From Augochlora pura (lineage: Eukaryota; Arthropoda; Insecta; Hymenoptera; Halictidae): DNA of 64,000 nucleotides. The stretch spans positions 6,216,046-6,280,045 of the forward strand of contig NC_135775.1 of the NCBI RefSeq assembly GCF_028453695.1. Reading direction: 5' to 3'. Both the position numbers and the translations under genes were made by a program. Every line of letters begins with the position of its first letter. Within the stretch, counting starts at the first letter, position 1. This document shows, one piece after another, positions 12,148-24,808 of the stretch. The notes below the pieces were generated by a model. The model was not told where the DNA came from. It did not search any database and was given only the letters and a program-made list of their open reading frames with translations.

Positions 12148-12850
12148 ATTGTTGGGGGCCGGGAACGCGCAGACGGCCCCGAGCCCAGTCGCTTGTCCTG
12201 TTTTCCTTCTGCCAAAAGATACCACTCAGGGCTTGAAAGCGCTGTGGTGCCCAATTTTATCGCTTTGACCTTGCTAAATTTCGACGCGAGCAGCTGAACC
12301 AACCGATCCACGCCATGCCAAATGCCATTTATCTTGATGCAAGCTTTACCGCCCTTCTTGATGGTCCCCATCAAATTGATTACGGCATCGGCGAAGCTCG
12401 CTCCATTCTTGCTCTTTTTGTACCAGAAGTTCCGGTTTGTCATTCCGTCACCGCTGTACTCACCGGCATCGACAATAAGAACGTCTACTCCGCCAAGTTT
12501 CTCACACGATTGTTTGATGCGTGCGTCTTTAATGTTTCCTTTGTCGGGATGTTCTACGCTAGTGGCCAAAATAACATCGACGTTGCTTCTGGCCACCTGC
12601 CTGATTTCTCCCACCGGTGTACGGTGCCCTTTTTCAAATAAAGAGGACATAATGTATGCCTTGGCGACTTTGGAAGACATAGCGGTGCTGTAATATTCTG
12701 CGAACCCTCCGTAACCCGAGCAAGGGTCCAACACCACCTTCGCGTCTTCAACAAATTTGGGACCGCAGCGCTTTCAAGCTCTGCACTTGCTCCTCTCCAC
12801 ACCCCCCTCACGCTTCTCCGTCAACTGCTTCAGTGTCCCGTAGTCCCAGT
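12148..12850 (-). pseudogene. endogenous viral element: flavivirus NS5-like 2'-O-methyltransferase
   Basis: An FtsJ/RrmJ-type methyltransferase reads for about 198 codons from 12737 to 12141. It has a SAM-binding DPCSGYGGF near 12702-12728, VDVLIVDAGE with a candidate catalytic Asp, KACIKIN with a candidate Lys and SSPEWYLLAEG with a candidate Glu. The Lys-Glu spacing is 36 residues, as I recall for flavivirus NS5. The order KAY...GH..P also resembles flavivirus NS5 more than cellular RrmJ. Upstream the same frame continues to the boundary but is broken by a TGA at 12774-12776. The block is flanked by an identical 13-base direct repeat (12135-12147 and 12851-12863) and has no poly(A). The viral source is inferred; a jingchuvirus or other L-protein origin is the alternative. 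There are no introns and no polymerase domain, so it is a fragment. Confidence 0.65.
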
Positions 12851-13690
12851 AAGGGCTTAAGTTGATTCTAGAATAGCGAAGACCATCAACGAAGTCGAAG
12901 TGTCCACGGTGTTGGACATCTTTTCACATCGCTTTTGCAGATCTAATCTGCGCTAGAGCTCGCGTTCAGATTTCCATGCGCTGTTCGCCAGAGAGTGGGA
13001 ACACCGCGGTATGGATAATAGAGAAAGCCGCGGTGGGGGTTGTTTCTTCCCGAGTCGGAATGTGTCTGTCGTCCGTACTTTTTGAATTATCCACGCGCGT
13101 TTCAATTTGTTCTAGCGAACGACTTTGTTTCCATTTCCTTGCTCCTCCTTGGTTTCTCGCGGAGAGAAATGCCCGGTCGCCAACGGTGAACCTCTGGGTA
13201 TTTAATTTCCTGTTAAAATACTTTTTGATCTTCGCTTTGCGATTGCTAGGTCTTCGCGTGCCTCTCCTTCGCGTTTCTGTGATTTTCTTTTGTAATTTCC
13301 GGAAGCGAGTAGGTTTCGTTATCTAGGTTGAGAGTTCCTGATTCGGCGGCGGGGGCAACCTGGCTAAAAGTATCGAATACCGGTAGGTGGCGGAGCAGAG
13401 TTGGTTCCTTCATTTATAAACGAACGTGGTCGGATTTAATCGTTTTACCCCAATTGTTCTTTTTGCGTATTGTTTTATACTTGCTATTTGCAATCATCCC
13501 GAATAGAACTTTCTTGTAATATATTTAAATTCTAAATATCGTCGCAAATTGAATCTTAATATTTAATTCTCATTCTTGCAACTCTGCGATGGTTTCTTTA
13601 ACTGTTTCCTCTCTTAAGATGTTCCGTGCCGAGCTGTATTTAGTCGACTCATCATTCTGGTCAACGAACGCTTTAAAAATCAATATATTA

Positions 13691-13840
13691 TCTGTATTTA
13701 TTAATTATTGTCAATATAACTATGAAGAAGACTTATCACGGATCTATTCTTTCGGTGGAAATTATTTCTTGGATTCTAACTTGTCGTCTAATATTATTTT
13801 AACGTCAGCGGTACACGTGGCACGGAATGCGTTAATCACG
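13691..13840. repeat. dispersed repeat D2, copy 1
   Basis: TATTTATTAATTATTG, GGATCTATTCTTTCGGTGGA and AACTTGTCGTC recur at 15325-15480, followed in both by CACGTGGCACGGAA. Confidence 0.7.
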
Positions 13841-15324
13841 ATAGTTACCTTTTTTTTTTCTCTCCGCGTTTTTCGAAGTCACCAACCTTGACCCTCCATC
13901 GATTTCAGACATCTCAGAGCGTTTCAGAAAAGCGACGGCCGAAGGTTGCCTTCCCCTCAAGGACCGAAAAACGCAAAGATGCTTTCGCTCGCAATAGCTC
14001 GTTGAAACGCGCCTCCCCCCCCCCTATCTCCCTTTTACCTCTTTCTCTCCCTCTCTCTCTCTCTCCCTACGTCGTTTCGTCGTAATCTACCATCGGCCGG
14101 ACGTGGTCTTTCGCGTCTAATTCTTTGTACAGGGAGCCACCGTGAGCAGCGCGGCCCATTTAGGATGGCGTCGATCGAGCGCAGAAAATTGCGCTGAAAG
14201 CGATCCTCTGAATAGGCCGTCCAGGTTTCTCGGGTCTGTGAACCCTGACGGTTCTCCGCCGGGGCCTGATATATTTCGGGACTCCGGGGCTCTCTCGTAC
14301 ACGCTCGCCGCAGTCGAGCCGATTACTATGCGAAGGGTGTACGCGGTCATAGAATTCGATTGTTAGCGTGTTCGGGCGACGGAATGAGGAGGGTCCCACG
14401 AAAGTGTTCGGAAGGACGGCCATCTTGGAAACGTAATATTTCAATAGTTTTCGTTATTAGTATAATGCGTCAAGTCACCGAGCAACGTATATTATAGATA
14501 TACATACAGTGTCGTATGCGCATCGGTGAATTGTATAAATCCTTGTTTCTTGATTTCTTTCAATTCTTCCATGCGCATGTTGTAAAACTTCCTATTTAGT
14601 ATTCTTTTTTACTTTTGATTTGTTTTTTGGCCGACACGTGGAATAGGCGTCGATAGCATCAACCTAAAATCGAGTTGTCAAAATCAAATCACTTCTTGAA
14701 TACCAGCCTCAATTTATTCGCGCAGTGTATTTCCGCCATCTAGAATATCCATTGTCCCTTGATAATTGATCGCGACTAGAACCTTTCCTTTGGTTACATC
14801 CTCGCATAATTCCCTAAATAGCTCACCCCATCCAAGCAAAAATTCTGGATCTTCTGTATTATTAAGAATCCAGGTTATAAACCGAGGAATATACCACTTT
14901 TCATCGATACGTATTTCAATCCGGTCGAGCCCACCTTTCTTCTCGAGTTGCCCATGTCTTTCTAATCGAACGAGTATTACCGAAACCCAATATTATTTAC
15001 GCTGCCCACACCGTGCACACAGCCCTCATCGCTCCTAGACACGTTTCTTCATTGATGGATCGCATCTCGTCGCGGCGTCGTTTCCATGATCTAAGATCCG
15101 ATCTCTCGTCCACCGGTTATCGCTAATAGCGGCAAACACATACGCCTCGCTGTTCCGACGCGTGTGGGTAGAAGATAAGGCGCGCCACGATTTTAGACCC
15201 GATCATCGAAACGCCTCCAGTTTATTTTTTTTCAAAGGAAAATTATTTTAAAGCATTACTTTAAAGGACGAAGTTATTAGTTCACGTACGCAGACGATCT
15301 GCTTGTTAACACGTTCCTTATGCG

Positions 15325-15480
15325 TATTTATTAATTATTGCCAATATAACTATGAAGCAGATTTATTATGGATCTATTCTTTCGGTGGAAATTATTTCTT
15401 GGATTCTAACTTGTCGTCAAATATTTTTTTAACACACTGAATTTAAGCGTGTATCGTCAGTGGTGCACGTGGCACGGAAC
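15325..15480. repeat. dispersed repeat D2, copy 2
   Basis: This is a direct copy of 13691-13840, 1.6 kb away, with an insertion of about 25 bases before the CACGTGGCACGG block. Confidence 0.7.
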
Positions 15481-16198
15481 GTGTCGAGGAAAGAATCGAA
15501 CGTGAAATCTGTCCGTTACGGCAACATTTATCCTCGGCATCGTCGCGAGAAAAATAGGTCTCTCCGTAACAAATTCGGAAATTTGGAACACGATCGCGCG
15601 GCGCGTTTCCTCGTAAATTTTGCAACCCCTCGCCCTGTAACGAAATCACGCTCTGCGATGCCCCCATTCCCCACAAGTCCTCCGCAGGCCTCGCAACCCG
15701 TGCGAACGTGTACCCCTGGCTCGTGCGAGCGAGCGTACTCCCGCGGGTGTGATCGAGTACCCCACGCCGGCGAAAACTGTCTGGTACTATCAGGAAAATG
15801 ATTAAGGACGGCGAAGCGCTAATTAACGCGTTCGCGAAGGAAATCATGGTGCAAGAGTATAACGAAAGTCGCATATAGGCGCTGTTGAAACGACGACGTC
15901 GCATTGTCTCCTGCGAACGGCCGGCTGTCGGTAACCGCTGCTTGTCGGTAAACGCACGCGTTCGATTCGAAATGCTCGCGGCACGGTATCAGTTTCGAAA
16001 TCAGCCCGACTTCGGAGACACACGGTTCCACGGAATCGACGACTGTCGTTGATGTTTGCAGCGTGCCACGTGTGCTCAAACAATGCAGCCTGTTTCCCTC
16101 GGTAGCTATCGGGAGTCGTAAAGATACCAAACGCTTGCGTTAGGTTACGCGCGAGTCCGAAGGTGGTATTTGCGAATCCAGTGCACGTCTTCGACTAA

Positions 16199-16415
16199 TT
16201 AACCCTCTGCGCTCGAAGCCGTTTGAACTGCAAATCGAAAATCATTTTTCTGGCTTCTGGCATTTCCATTTTATATAAGAAAATTCATTCTATGCATATG
16301 AAATTGCGTCTCGGGACTCGTACAACGATTACATTTTCAACAATTATTATTATCTATAAAAATAATTTTTGAACGTGTTGCAAAAACTTTAATGGCGCCG
16401 CGTACTCCAAAAGAT
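16199..16415. mobile_element. TTAA-type MITE, family P1 (3' end lost)
   Basis: It starts TTAACCCTCTGCGCTCGAAG and carries the TTTTTCTGGCTT and TTCCATTTTATA interior of the family. The right inverted repeat has decayed around GGCGCCGCGTACTC. It is not coding. Confidence 0.65.
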
Positions 16416-16479
16416 CTGAATATTTATTAAACGGAAGTAGTTCCTTTATTGCAATCTTTGAGCCCTGGTGTACGGTTAA

Positions 16480-16820
16480 TTTATGCGCCCCCTTTCCCTT
16501 TCGCGTATTCTTCACAAATCAAATTGTTCTTGTCCGCTTGGAAATCTACCAGGTATAAAATACCTTCCCGCGTTTGTTGTCTGCTTTCCGGGCAGGTGTA
16601 CCAACCAAGCATTAGTTCGTCCAGTTCTACCCTTTGGCTGCTCGGTCGTAAATATATCTTTACGCGCCTGCGGGGTAAAACATCCTTAGAAACAAATCCT
16701 GTATCGTTGAAATATAACTTTTGGCCTCTGGTTTTATTTCTTCAAGAAAGTCCACTGCTGCGCCGCGTGCCGGGTTCGTGATACATTGTTCTACTACATC
16801 CGTGCCAAACCATGCATTCT
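16480..16820 (-). pseudogene. unidentified coding remnant with one frameshift
   Basis: Two minus-strand stretches look protein-like and are joined only by a frame change near 16670. The upper piece reads ENAWFGTDVVEQC and DFLEEIKPEAKSYIS; the lower reads GRTGRTNAWLVHLPG and GRYFIPGRFPSGQEQFDL. I cannot name the family. A TTAA-type MITE (16823-17072) abuts the upstream end and its inverted-repeat end supplies the first codons of the listed ORF, so that N-terminus is not original. It could be a viral or transposon remnant. Confidence 0.3.
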
Positions 16821-16822
16821 CC

Positions 16823-17072
16823 TTAACCCCTTGCATTGTAATATCGAGTCTGACTCGTGACGATGATTCCATGTGCAATCTACCAAATAAGAGTATTATT
16901 TACTTCTTATGAATCGAAATCAAATTGAATATTTCTGCTATCAAAATCTGTACACGAAAGTGTATAAAGTCGATAAAATAAATAAAAATTGTCCGGTCCT
17001 GTTAAGGAAAATATTAAGAACAAATAAGTGCTGATCAATGCAACGTAAAAGGAGTCATAGTGCAAGGTGTTG
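16823..17072. mobile_element. TTAA-type MITE, family P2
   Basis: It starts TTAACCCCTTGCATTGTAAT followed by GAGTCTGACTCGTGA, so it is inverted relative to the copies at 37830 and 61005. The other end (GTCATAGTGCAAGGTGTTGA) has lost its TTAA. Confidence 0.7.
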
Positions 17073-17524
17073 ATCGATTCAACGCTAAACATTGCTTCCA
17101 TGTATTGTTGCTGATTAGTATTACTTTTGTTATAGTAGAATACTATTTCGTCATAGTCTTCCTTTGATGATGGAAAGAATATTTGTCCATGCCGATGGCT
17201 GACATTGGCTCGCAATTACCCTTTCGGAATCCTAATGATTGACTGCAATCACTATCTTAATCTTGAAAGAGGCGAGGAAGTATTATTATTATTATTTTCT
17301 TACAAATTTCTTCTTACTTCTACTTCTATAACTATTTACAGGTTTTTACAGCTTAACCTAAAACTTAACACCTAAAAATCCTGCTGCCATCTCCGTTGCA
17401 CCTTTCTTTGGCATCTGTTCTGTCATTATTATTATGTTTCTACTGGGTTTTTTCTTTTTCTTTTCGGGCGGGCAAGTAAAAAACCTGTGAGCTTTGAGCA
17501 TCTGTGAAGGCATCACCGTAGCTG

Positions 17525-17525
<1 letters not shown>

Positions 17526-17568
<43 letters not shown>

Positions 17569-17571
17569 CAC
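17526..17571. repeat. ATT microsatellite
   Basis: About fifteen uninterrupted ATT units. Confidence 0.9.
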
Positions 17572-18441
17572 AAAACATAAAGCGGGATTTTCTCCACCTT
17601 GAACTGGTTCGATTTTCAGTGTTTCTCACCATGTGGTGGTCGATTCCGTATAATATAATATAGTGACTCAGTGTTCTATACAAACCGTGACTATCTAGAA
17701 GCATCGAAGAAGCTTTCAACAACGTACGTTCACTATCCGTCGCCGCTGCCTACAGCAACCTTCTTAGATTTTCAATATTTTATCAATCCTGAATCAAGTA
17801 CCGTCTACGTTCGTATGTGACGCTAATTTGTTAACTCCAATTCTCATTTGCCAATAACGAATAAAAATCTAACTCTCATCCGAATAAACATATTTACTTG
17901 ATATTCTTGAATAACATAAAAATTGTTATTCTTACTCGAAAAAGCTTTTACAAATGCAGTAGTTCTTCGATCGTACGAATTTTCTCTATTTCTGATCGCA
18001 GGTATAAAAGCTGCTAATTTTTGGACGGTTTTTATAGCTACGGTAGGCATTGTATATTCGACGGCCGAAAAGAAGCTATATACGAATAGACTGCACCCTT
18101 TTCAGGCCAGACCCTGATATTCTGCCGGCCACCCCCGTCGTTAGAGACATTCGCCCGGCAGCGTTCGCCAGTTGCGCCCCCTCTTATTCAGAATTCCAGA
18201 GGCCTCGCCCCGGTTCTGGTCCCACCTCGCCCCTCGATACACCGTCTATCCCCCTCTGACGATCGACCGCGCGTTTATCATCGTTACCGTCCCGGTAAAG
18301 ACCCGGGGAAGATTACGTAACGGAACGTTGAACGCCGCGTCTTCTAGGGGGAGATAAGACGACAGCAGCAGCGACGGAGCGGCAGCGTTCCTCGCGGCTG
18401 CCTACGCTCTCGGAACGCCGTCGTTTCCCTTTTCCCACTCC

Positions 18442-18445
<4 letters not shown>

Positions 18446-18478
<33 letters not shown>
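18446..18478. repeat. CT microsatellite
   Basis: Uninterrupted (CT)n in a CpG-rich block. Confidence 0.85.
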
Positions 18479-18481
<3 letters not shown>

Positions 18482-19639
18482 TCTCTGTATACGAGAGACT
18501 TTTTTCCCTTTCTTTTTAACGTTTTTCATCTTCGCCCGCGGTTCTCACGAACGACTCTCCAGGTTTCGAACCTCGCCCGACAGAAATTCCATCTCCGGCG
18601 AGGCTCGCGATTATTTATCCGCGGCGCGCGGCGGCGTTCCGCTCTCGAACCGTTCGACAACACAGATATTCCCACCGCCTGCAGCGTCTCTGGGATCCGG
18701 AGAGGGGGGGTCAGCGATCCCCTAGATCGCCGCGGAGATCGAGGGTTGTCCTAACGATCTCGTGCCCGTGTCCCGGTTCGGGGTGGATCCCCCCCCCCCC
18801 CCTTTTTCATCGAAATTCCTGACGAACCCTTCGCCGCACTTCGCAGTCGGATCGATTAAAACTTCCTCGAAGAATTAGAAAATTTACACTTATCGCGAGC
18901 CTCCGCTTCGACGACTAGGCATCGACGACGCGAGAACGTAATTTTCGAAGAAACGTTCGATCATTCTAAAACTGGGGTTTTTCTTTTATTGGATAGCATA
19001 CCTCGCGGCTCGAATCGATTTCTAACTAATTGAATTAGAACATATGCGCGCATCTCTAGTGCTACCGCACTATGATACATAGTTGCTGCGATGGTCGGCC
19101 TCTCTCGCAAGGTAAGCTAAGATTACTCGTTATCTGCTCGGCCGGTGTCGAGCTTTCGAGATTGTTCAACTCGTCAACATTGCCAGATATTTTCGTTCCG
19201 GCGTGATAATATTGTCGTGCCTCGCTTGTTTAACGATCCTTAGCGCGCATCCCATTTCGGTTGTTACATGTCGATTGGGCTTTGGATGCATCGCTGTTAG
19301 AACGAATCAGGTTGTTAAATTAATTCGGCATCTTCTTAGCCAAAAAGTTGACTTTATATTGCACCACCTCTGAACTGAGACTTTATATGCAAAGTAAAAA
19401 TTGGCTGCATCAATTGCAAGATAACAAAAAAAAACGTCCAGATGTTTAACTCTGTTCGTAACAATCGCCACGGTTAGACACTGCGGATCTTTGTGCAAAA
19501 TCGAAATTCGTTGCTTAAAAATTCAGTTGCAATAAAAAGAAGTAAAATAAAAATCTATTATTATTCTTGATATTCTCGATCCACTGTAAATGTTTGGATT
19601 CAAACGTAACAATGGAATCTATACAACTTCTATATTCTA

Positions 19640-19670
19640 TTGGGTTGGGGAGAAAGTTCGTAACGTTTTC
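19640..19670. repeat. mariner-like terminus fragment
   Basis: TTGGGTTGGGGAGAAAGTTC resembles insect mariner inverted-repeat ends. No matching second end or transposase was found nearby. Confidence 0.35.
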
Positions 19671-20924
19671 ACAAAAGTCTGCTAATCGTCTGTATGAATA
19701 ATTTAATTTGTTATTACTTTTGAGGCTGTAGCAACACGCGGTCGGCGACCATAATAACCATTCGAGCTGTTCAGATTCCAAGGGTTTGGCGAAAAAACAT
19801 TCCGTGACGTTTGCAAGGACGGAAATTACATTGTTCCTTTATTTATTCATTACTTTCACGTAATAAAATAAATAATAAATAGTAAATAATGGATTAATTT
19901 ATTGTTACAACTATTAACACAGTTCTCGTGTTAATTGTTGTAAGATAAAAGAAAATATGAAAACACCGCGAACTTATTCGTATCAAAATTTTTAGGATAG
20001 AGATGCAAACGTAACGATGCAATCTACACAATTCGTTCAATCAATTTCATATGTTACACGCGTCTTTTGTTGCGCCACCCCTCCCCCCTCGCTTCGGCAA
20101 CCTGAGGTTCAGGTCTCGTTTCACGGGCCGGTCCCGCTGGATGTCCCACGCTTTCCGGAGTCTCACATGACCACGTGCCGCGCGCCGTACGCATTTATTA
20201 TTATTATTTGCATAGCGTTGTCGTATAGCTCACCACCTCGGTTTCGTGATCACCGTCGCTATCGCTGCGGGGCCCGTTCCATTTTGGCTTCCTGTCGGAC
20301 AGAGCGTCGATGGTGGCGTCGTCTCGAGCGACATACCTGCATGTCTATTCGACCTTGCCATATTGCCGCGCAGATGTCTTGTCTGGATCCCCGGCTCCCT
20401 TATCCCCCCCTCCCCTCCTCCCCCCAAGGACGGGAATACCCCCCCCGGGTTTAACTATCCCGCTACTCCAAAGATACCGGACGTTTGCCGCGCACTTTGT
20501 TCCAGGCGGACCCGAGCAAATAAACTAAAATAGTCCGCGCTTTTGACATTGCGTTCTGTCGGCTTTGTTGTCGGGAACCGCGGACTTCGGGCTTCGGACG
20601 CCGTGCGCGCGCGGTAACAATGCGCGGACGATAATTTTCAAACTTTCTGTCCACAGGTTTAAACTGTTGGAAATTTGTTTTCTCACAGTTTACGCAATTT
20701 ACCGAAGTACTTATCGACCGCGTACGAATCGTTAACAAAATAAACCCGGTCGCTCGTTGGAAATGCGTTTTCGCCGTTGCCGGTCTGTCCACGCCGGATG
20801 ATTCACGAGCGGTGTCTCTTTGAGACTTTCTTAGTTTCATTAGCCTTTAGCTAAACGCTGTTCGGTGGAGCCGACCGGTTGTCGGAGACGTCCGGTTTCC
20901 GGGGGGGGGGGGGGGGGGGGGGGG

Positions 20925-21024
20925 NNNNNNNNNNNNNNNNNNNNNNNNNNNNNNNNNNNNNNNNNNNNNNNNNNNNNNNNNNNNNNNNNNNNNNNNNNNN
21001 NNNNNNNNNNNNNNNNNNNNNNNN
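20925..21024. other. assembly gap (100 N) after a poly-G run
   Basis: A run of 24 G immediately precedes 100 N and a CT microsatellite follows, so the break is at low-complexity sequence. Confidence 0.99.
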
Positions 21025-23022
21025 CTCTCTCTCTCTCTCTCTCCTTCCACCTTCCCCTTGACTCTCTTATTCCCATCCGTTCGTCCGAGGTAGAGTACAC
21101 TCCGCTGTTGTTTGATCGCCTTTGGTAGCCCCGACGAGAACCGAAAGGGTGCGCGCGGTTTTTCAGCGTTTCCTTTTTCTTTTTCTCTCTCCTTCCGCCT
21201 CGTTCGCGAAACCGCTCCGCCGGCGGTGTAGGTGCGCGATACGGTTAATTGAATGCGCTTCCTCGAGTGTTCCGTAATTATCTAATCGTCGCGCGGCGGG
21301 CTGAAACCGTTCCACGCACCCTCCGGGAACCGGCGAATTCATTTTGCAGTTCCCGCGAGCCTGTTCGATATTGTTGCACGCCTGTGCTAGATCCTCGTTC
21401 TCGCGGCTGGGTTTCCGTACCCGATCGTTCTCGTTATCAAGGCGCGTTGATGGAGCATCGTCTGCCGTACTCCGACACACCCCGCTTTCAATCCTTTCTT
21501 CGGGGCGACGTACACCCCTCCCCAAATGTGTTAGAACACCTGCTGGTTTAGTATGGGCTGTATTTTCTTATTCAGTTTACATCATGGTTTATCGTTCAGT
21601 ATTAAAAGAAAATTACTATATATACAGGGTGCGGCACCTAAAACAGGTCACCTGAATAAAACGCTTGCTTTTGAAGATAGAAAAAAAAGGATCAGACCAA
21701 ACTTACTTGATATCGAGGGGCTCGTAATCTGATATCATTAATTTTTTTATAGGTGGAAACGTCAAGGAGATATGAAGGTCAACTCTGTTTATGGTTTATA
21801 TTATTAGTTTATATTTTTATAGTTTATATAAAACAACACGACGAGCAGGAATCGTGACTGAGCGCAATTCTCCAGGCATTCCTCTGCCACGAGAACGCCT
21901 TTGACCTTGAGGTCGACGATGTTTACGTCTCATATCTGGCCGAGGCTTCTTGTTTGGCTTGAACGTTCGCTTCCAGTTAGGCATCGCTCGCTCTGAAGAG
22001 TGTTAATATAAACGTGACGCTTCCAAATTTTAAATAATAGAATAACATATTGTTGCGAATTTCACTACACGTGTTACGCGCCTCGCGTCGCGGCATTGTA
22101 TTTACAACTCGTTTATATACAATATACAATATAGATACAATGAATCGTTACGAATCGTTTGACGGTCCGGCTTCGGCTGCTGACTGTCCATTGATACAGC
22201 AGATTCGTGGCAACCCCTGTCTTCAGCTATTCTCTCTAAAGGGTGTTCACCACAGAGCAATACCACATTACGACGACATTCAGACAAGTCGCCGTAACAA
22301 TATATATATATATAGTATAGTAGTAGTATACAATTTTATTAAGGATAGCGAAGTTAGTTCAAGAAGTAATTACAAAACGAAAGAAATTAATTTTATATCT
22401 ACGTACATATACATATTTAATTATTGCAATTTAATGCAATCAACTTTAAAACAAATTGAAGAAATAATACCAATTTCCTATACAATAATTTCGTCGAATT
22501 TATTTATTTTTCTACAAGTGTCCCAATATTTAATTTGGGGAGACAGCCGCCTCGATTCCCACCAATTATATACTTTTCCATGCATGTACGCGATACTTTT
22601 TTTTTTAACGCGGTTTCTTTCTTGAACGTATCTACCATGTAATAATAAAATCAGCTGTATACCGTTACCAAAATTAATAGAACAATGGAACAACGCGTAA
22701 AAATTTCTGAAAAGATCGCTATATTCGCGCCGATTCCCACAATACTATAAATTTATCAGGCATTCGACGAGTAGAAATCGTATCCCATAAAACGCAACTA
22801 CGGATATATACATTGCACACGCACGCGCGTATACGCGTATCCCGTACACACGTTCCGTATCGCGATCTCGAACCGATACGTTACTTCCGACCTACTAAAG
22901 TGATTAAAGACAGAAATAAATTCCTCGGCGGCTAGCGTTTCTTGCAACGGATGCAGTACATTTTCATTCTTGCGTGAAGATAAGACGTTTAGCAACGCGC
23001 GGACCGCGGATCTTGTGCATTT

Positions 23023-23268
23023 TTAACCCCTATGATACCTTTCGCGCTGTGTTAATTAGCATTTATTCGTTCTCAATACTTTTTTCTAATAGGACTAGAG
23101 AATTCCTATTTCTAGTATCGCCTTTATTTAACTTCGTTTCTGTACTTTGATAACAGAATGATTCAATTTGGTTTCGATTTGTAATAAACGAATAATATCC
23201 ATATTTAGTAGATCACGAATGTAATCTTTACCACGAGTATGTCTCGTTATTATAGCGCAAGGGGTTAA
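23023..23268. mobile_element. TTAA-type MITE, family P2
   Basis: It has TTAACCCCTATGATACC at the left and TTATAGCGCAAGGGGTTAA at the right. It is 246 bases and shares ACCACGAGTATGTCTCGTTA with the family. Confidence 0.75.
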
Positions 23269-23344
23269 CGAAAACGATTAAATCCGATGTGAAGAAACTC
23301 GAAGAGTCTTAAGAGAGATATTGTTAGTTATCTTTCTTAGAATT

Positions 23345-23373
23345 TATTGGGTTGTTCGGAAAGTCATTTCGTA
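23345..23373. repeat. mariner-like terminus fragment
   Basis: ATTGGGTTGTTCGGAAAGTC followed by ATTTCGTA is a typical mariner terminal-repeat wording. Only one end is visible. Confidence 0.4.
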
Positions 23374-24151
23374 TCTCCCAACAAAGGATTTAATTTTTTC
23401 ACAGCCAACTTCACGCTTAAGCTGCATAATCATTATACATTTGGACAACTGATATAGCAAGCCTTATTTGTTAAACATTTTGTTCGATTCTTTGCAATAG
23501 TTTTTCTCTAGTGGATCTATCGTGTTTCATTTCCACCAAAAAAAAAAAAAAAAAAAATGAAATACTTGGACGGCTTTCATTTTGCATAAAAATCCGCAGC
23601 GTATCGTGTATCAAGCGAGGTCCTCCAGAGTTTATACGGTTTCGCGAATGATCAGTTCGTTTCCGTGGCGGAGTGCGAAATTCTCGTAGATGAACAACGG
23701 AAACGAGAGAGAAGAAGACGGAGAAACAGATGGAGAGAGAAAGAAAGAGAGAGAGAGAGAGACCGCGTGCTCGAACGTGCCTCGCCCTCCGATGTACTTT
23801 TGTGCGTGCATAAAAGCTCGATTCACGTCGCACGGTCGGCCGAACCGAAGGGAGACAAGTATTGTCTGGAATTGGTCCCTTCGATCGGTGCCCTCGATCG
23901 GGCCGGGGATCGAGTTTTCGAGCGGTGCCTCGAGAACGGTGCCTCCTCGCTCCGCGAATTTCCATTTTCCGATCCGGGAGAGGGTTCTCGCGGCGGGCGT
24001 ATCGAAAAAGGCGAGCCAATCGTTAGGGTCGCACGAGAAATTCGTTCGACTCGAAACCGAACGCACATCCGTGTGCCCTATACCAGAAGGTTGATACTTT
24101 GGAAAAAAGCATTTCCGACTGATCCTAGCATTACGTTTCCAAACGGAGAAA

Positions 24152-24186
<35 letters not shown>

Positions 24187-24559
24187 GCGGATAAGGGACA
24201 GACAAGGTTTCTTAATATCTGATCCACGTTCGTTCCCTTCGGCTCGCCCTGTTTCGTCTCGATCTGTTGCGATTTATTTCGCAACATATCTGTGTCGCTG
24301 GACTACGGGTCGTCGCAATTCCACAGAAATTCGTTCCCCGCGTTCATTTTTATAAAGTTCGAATAAAATGCAATAGCAGCGTATTTAAGGCCAAGGCCAC
24401 TGTCGTTGCAAGTGCATAAATTTTATAATCTCCTCGAGAGTGCTCTGATATTCCTGCAAACATTTTTAAAACAGCTGCAATAAAATTGATCATTACTTGA
24501 AATTATTTCATCAAAATTCAGCGAAATGTAATTACAGCTAATTTTTGTGCCGGCTATTA

Positions 24560-24808
24560 TTAACCCTTTGCGCTCGAAGCCATTTCAACTGCAAATCCAA
24601 AATCATTTTTCTGGCTTTTAGTATTTCCATTTTATGTAACAAAGTTCATTCTATGTACATGAAATCGAGTCTCGTGGCACATCTAACAATTATACTTCCA
24701 ATAATTTTTTAAATCCAAGCTTCGGTGACATTTATAAAAATAATTTTGAAACGCGTTACAATAACATTAATGGCGCCGCAGAATCGCTACTCGAGGGAAA
24801 AGGGTTAA
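24560..24808. mobile_element. TTAA-type MITE, family P1
   Basis: The ends are TTAACCCTTTGCGCTCGAAG and CTCGAGGGAAAAGGGTTAA, inverted and with TTAA at both borders. At about 249 bases with no ORF, it fits a piggyBac-like non-autonomous element (CCCT termini, TTAA target). Confidence 0.75.

Larger units (their letters stand above)
12990..16195. other. gene-free stretch
   Basis: It contains repeat D2 twice and a CT-rich tract near 14041-14066. Open frames here have no recognisable family. Confidence 0.6.

Noticed and set aside
20017..20533. 145-codon and nested ORFs rich in Pro and Arg
   Set aside because: Open in several frames because of C-runs, with no recognisable domain.
23632..24222. Long ORFs on both strands over 23.6-24.2 kb
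   Set aside because: They are Arg/Glu- or Ser/Leu-rich translations of a GA/CT tract, open in several frames at once.
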